Positions 5,237 to 6,168 of a stretch of DNA of 6,168 nucleotides are shown one piece after another. Where the stretch lies: the NCBI GenBank assembly GCA_002726925.1, contig PBTJ01000117.1, positions 2,215 through 8,382 of the forward strand, given 5' to 3'. The notes below the pieces were generated by a model that was not told where the DNA came from, made no database searches, and saw nothing but the letters and a program-made list of their open reading frames with translations. Position numbers and translations under genes: made by a program. Every line of letters begins with the position of its first letter. Position 1 is the stretch's first letter. This DNA comes from Gammaproteobacteria bacterium. GTDB lineage: Bacteria > Pseudomonadota > Gammaproteobacteria > Pseudomonadales > Azotimanducaceae.

Positions 5237-6168
5237 ATGGCTTATAGCTTTACCGAGAGGAAGCGTATTCGGAAGGATTTCGGCAAATTAGCCGAAAAGA
5301 TGGATTTGCCCTATTTGTTGGCAATCCAAACCGACTCTTACAGCAAATTTTTGCAAGTGGGCACCGGTGCAGAGGATCGCGCAGAGTCTGGTCTGCACGC
5401 GGCCTTCAAGTCTGTCTTTCCAATTGTCAGCTATTCGGGCAGTGCTGAGCTGGAATATGTGGACTACCAACTTGGTGAGCCAATCTTTGACGTCAAAGAG
5501 TGTGTCTCTCGCAGCATTACCTATGCCGCACCATTGCGTGTCAAAGTCCGACTGATTATTTACGACAAAGAATCTTCCAGTAAGAAAGTCAAGGACGTTA
5601 AAGAGCAAGAGGTCTACATGGGCGAAATTCCGCTCATGACGGAAAATGGCACATTTGTCATAAACGGCACCGAGCGTGTAGTGGTGTCGCAGCTTCACCG
5701 TTCGCCAGGTGTTTTCTTTGACCATGACAAGGGTAAGACCCACAGCTCTGGCAAGCTCCTGTATAACGCTCGGGTAATTCCATACCGTGGATCATGGTTG
5801 GACTTTGAGTTTGATCCTAAAGACGCAGTGTTCGTGCGTATTGACCGCCGCCGCAAACTGCCTGCGTCGATCATCCTGCGTGCCTTGGAGTATTCCAGCG
5901 AAGAAATTCTAGAGACCTTCTTCGAGACCAATACGATCTCGATCAAAGGCGAAGATGTTGCCGTTACCTTGATTGCCGAGCGCTTGCGAGGCGAAGTGGC
6001 AAGCTTTGATATTGTGGGACCTAACGGCAAGACCATTGTCGAGACTGGTCGCCGAATTACTGCAAGACATGTCCGCTTGATTGAAGACAGCGGTCTGAAA
6101 AAACTTGCAGTGCCTAGGGACTATCTACTGGAGCAGGTGACTGCCAAAGACATCATTGATGAATCTAC
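5237..6168 (+). CDS. rpoB: RNA polymerase beta subunit, N-terminal 310 codons (runs off the window)
   Basis: This is the start of the catalytic beta subunit of RNA polymerase. The frame is open from ATG 5237 to the window end: 310 codons plus 2 bases, roughly a quarter of the usual 1,340-1,360 residues. It opens [17 protein letters not shown]. It contains the protrusion segment [20 protein letters not shown] (128-147), [12 protein letters not shown] (150-161) and [21 protein letters not shown] (176-196), all nearly identical to E. coli as remembered. The N-terminal rifampicin cluster residue (E. coli Val146) lies in this region and looks wild type. The beta lobe (from about residue 150) continues to the edge with [11 protein letters not shown] and GRRITARH. 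The main rifampicin region and the active site lie beyond the window. The gene probably shares a transcript with rplJ-rplL through the attenuator. Confidence 0.98.
   Translation, partial: MAYSFTERKRIRKDFGKLAEKMDLPYLLAIQTDSYSKFLQVGTGAEDRAESGLHAAFKSVFPIVSYSGSAELEYVDYQLGEPIFDVKECVSRSITYAAPLRVKVRLIIYDKESSSKKVKDVKEQEVYMGEIPLMTENGTFVINGTERVVVSQLHRSPGVFFDHDKGKTHSSGKLLYNARVIPYRGSWLDFEFDPKDAVFVRIDRRRKLPASIILRALEYSSEEILETFFETNTISIKGEDVAVTLIAERLRGEVASFDIVGPNGKTIVETGRRITARHVRLIEDSGLKKLAVPRDYLLEQVTAKDIIDES

Noticed and set aside
4693..5238. 181-residue ORF on the minus strand
   Set aside because: It is antisense to rplL; its Ser/Ala-rich low-complexity sequence mirrors the L7/L12 hinge and codon bias.
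5288..5743. 151-residue minus-strand ORF
   Set aside because: It is a shadow of rpoB, whose sense frame is highly conserved.

Overview
This window is a conserved gammaproteobacterial transcription and translation locus, all on the + strand: tuf (EF-Tu), tRNA-Trp, secE, nusG, rplK (L11), rplA (L1), rplJ (L10), rplL (L7/L12) and the 5' part of rpoB. The gene order, the 122-residue three-helix SecE, the 177-residue NusG and the EF-Tu sequence all point to Gammaproteobacteria, most likely a marine lineage near Pseudomonas, Cellvibrio or OM60-type bacteria. That lineage call is made from memory of the protein families, not from a search. GC content looks close to 50%. No mobile element, CRISPR array, phage gene or unknown protein-coding system is visible.

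Layout. Bases 6-1226 encode EF-Tu, followed by a probable intrinsic terminator (1274-1303). A complete tRNA-Trp(CCA) lies at 1427-1502 and is followed by two hairpins. secE (TTG start) and nusG are separated by 6 nt. A 217-nt gap (2500-2716) without a conserved gene leads to rplK. rplA starts at the base after the rplK stop. The 287-nt gap 3848-4134 contains the L10 autoregulatory leader and further hairpins. rplJ (GTG start) and rplL follow. A 135-nt gap with a long hairpin precedes rpoB, which is cut by the window edge after 310 codons.

How the genes work together. EF-Tu delivers aminoacyl-tRNA to the ribosome. L11, L1, L10 and L7/L12 build the mobile stalks that recruit and regulate the translation factors. 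SecE is part of the protein export channel. NusG links RNA polymerase to Rho and to the ribosome, and RpoB is the polymerase beta subunit. The intergenic RNA structures fit the known need to make far more L7/L12 than RNA polymerase.

The points most worth a second look lie within this ordinary locus. L10 has about 10 extra residues in the helix that binds L12, which predicts three L12 dimers instead of two. EF-Tu has an insertion of about 10 residues in its G domain, and its gene uses ACG for threonine far more than its neighbours do. The nusG-rplK leader carries two overlapping micro-ORFs. Strong hairpins sit between rplL and rpoB.
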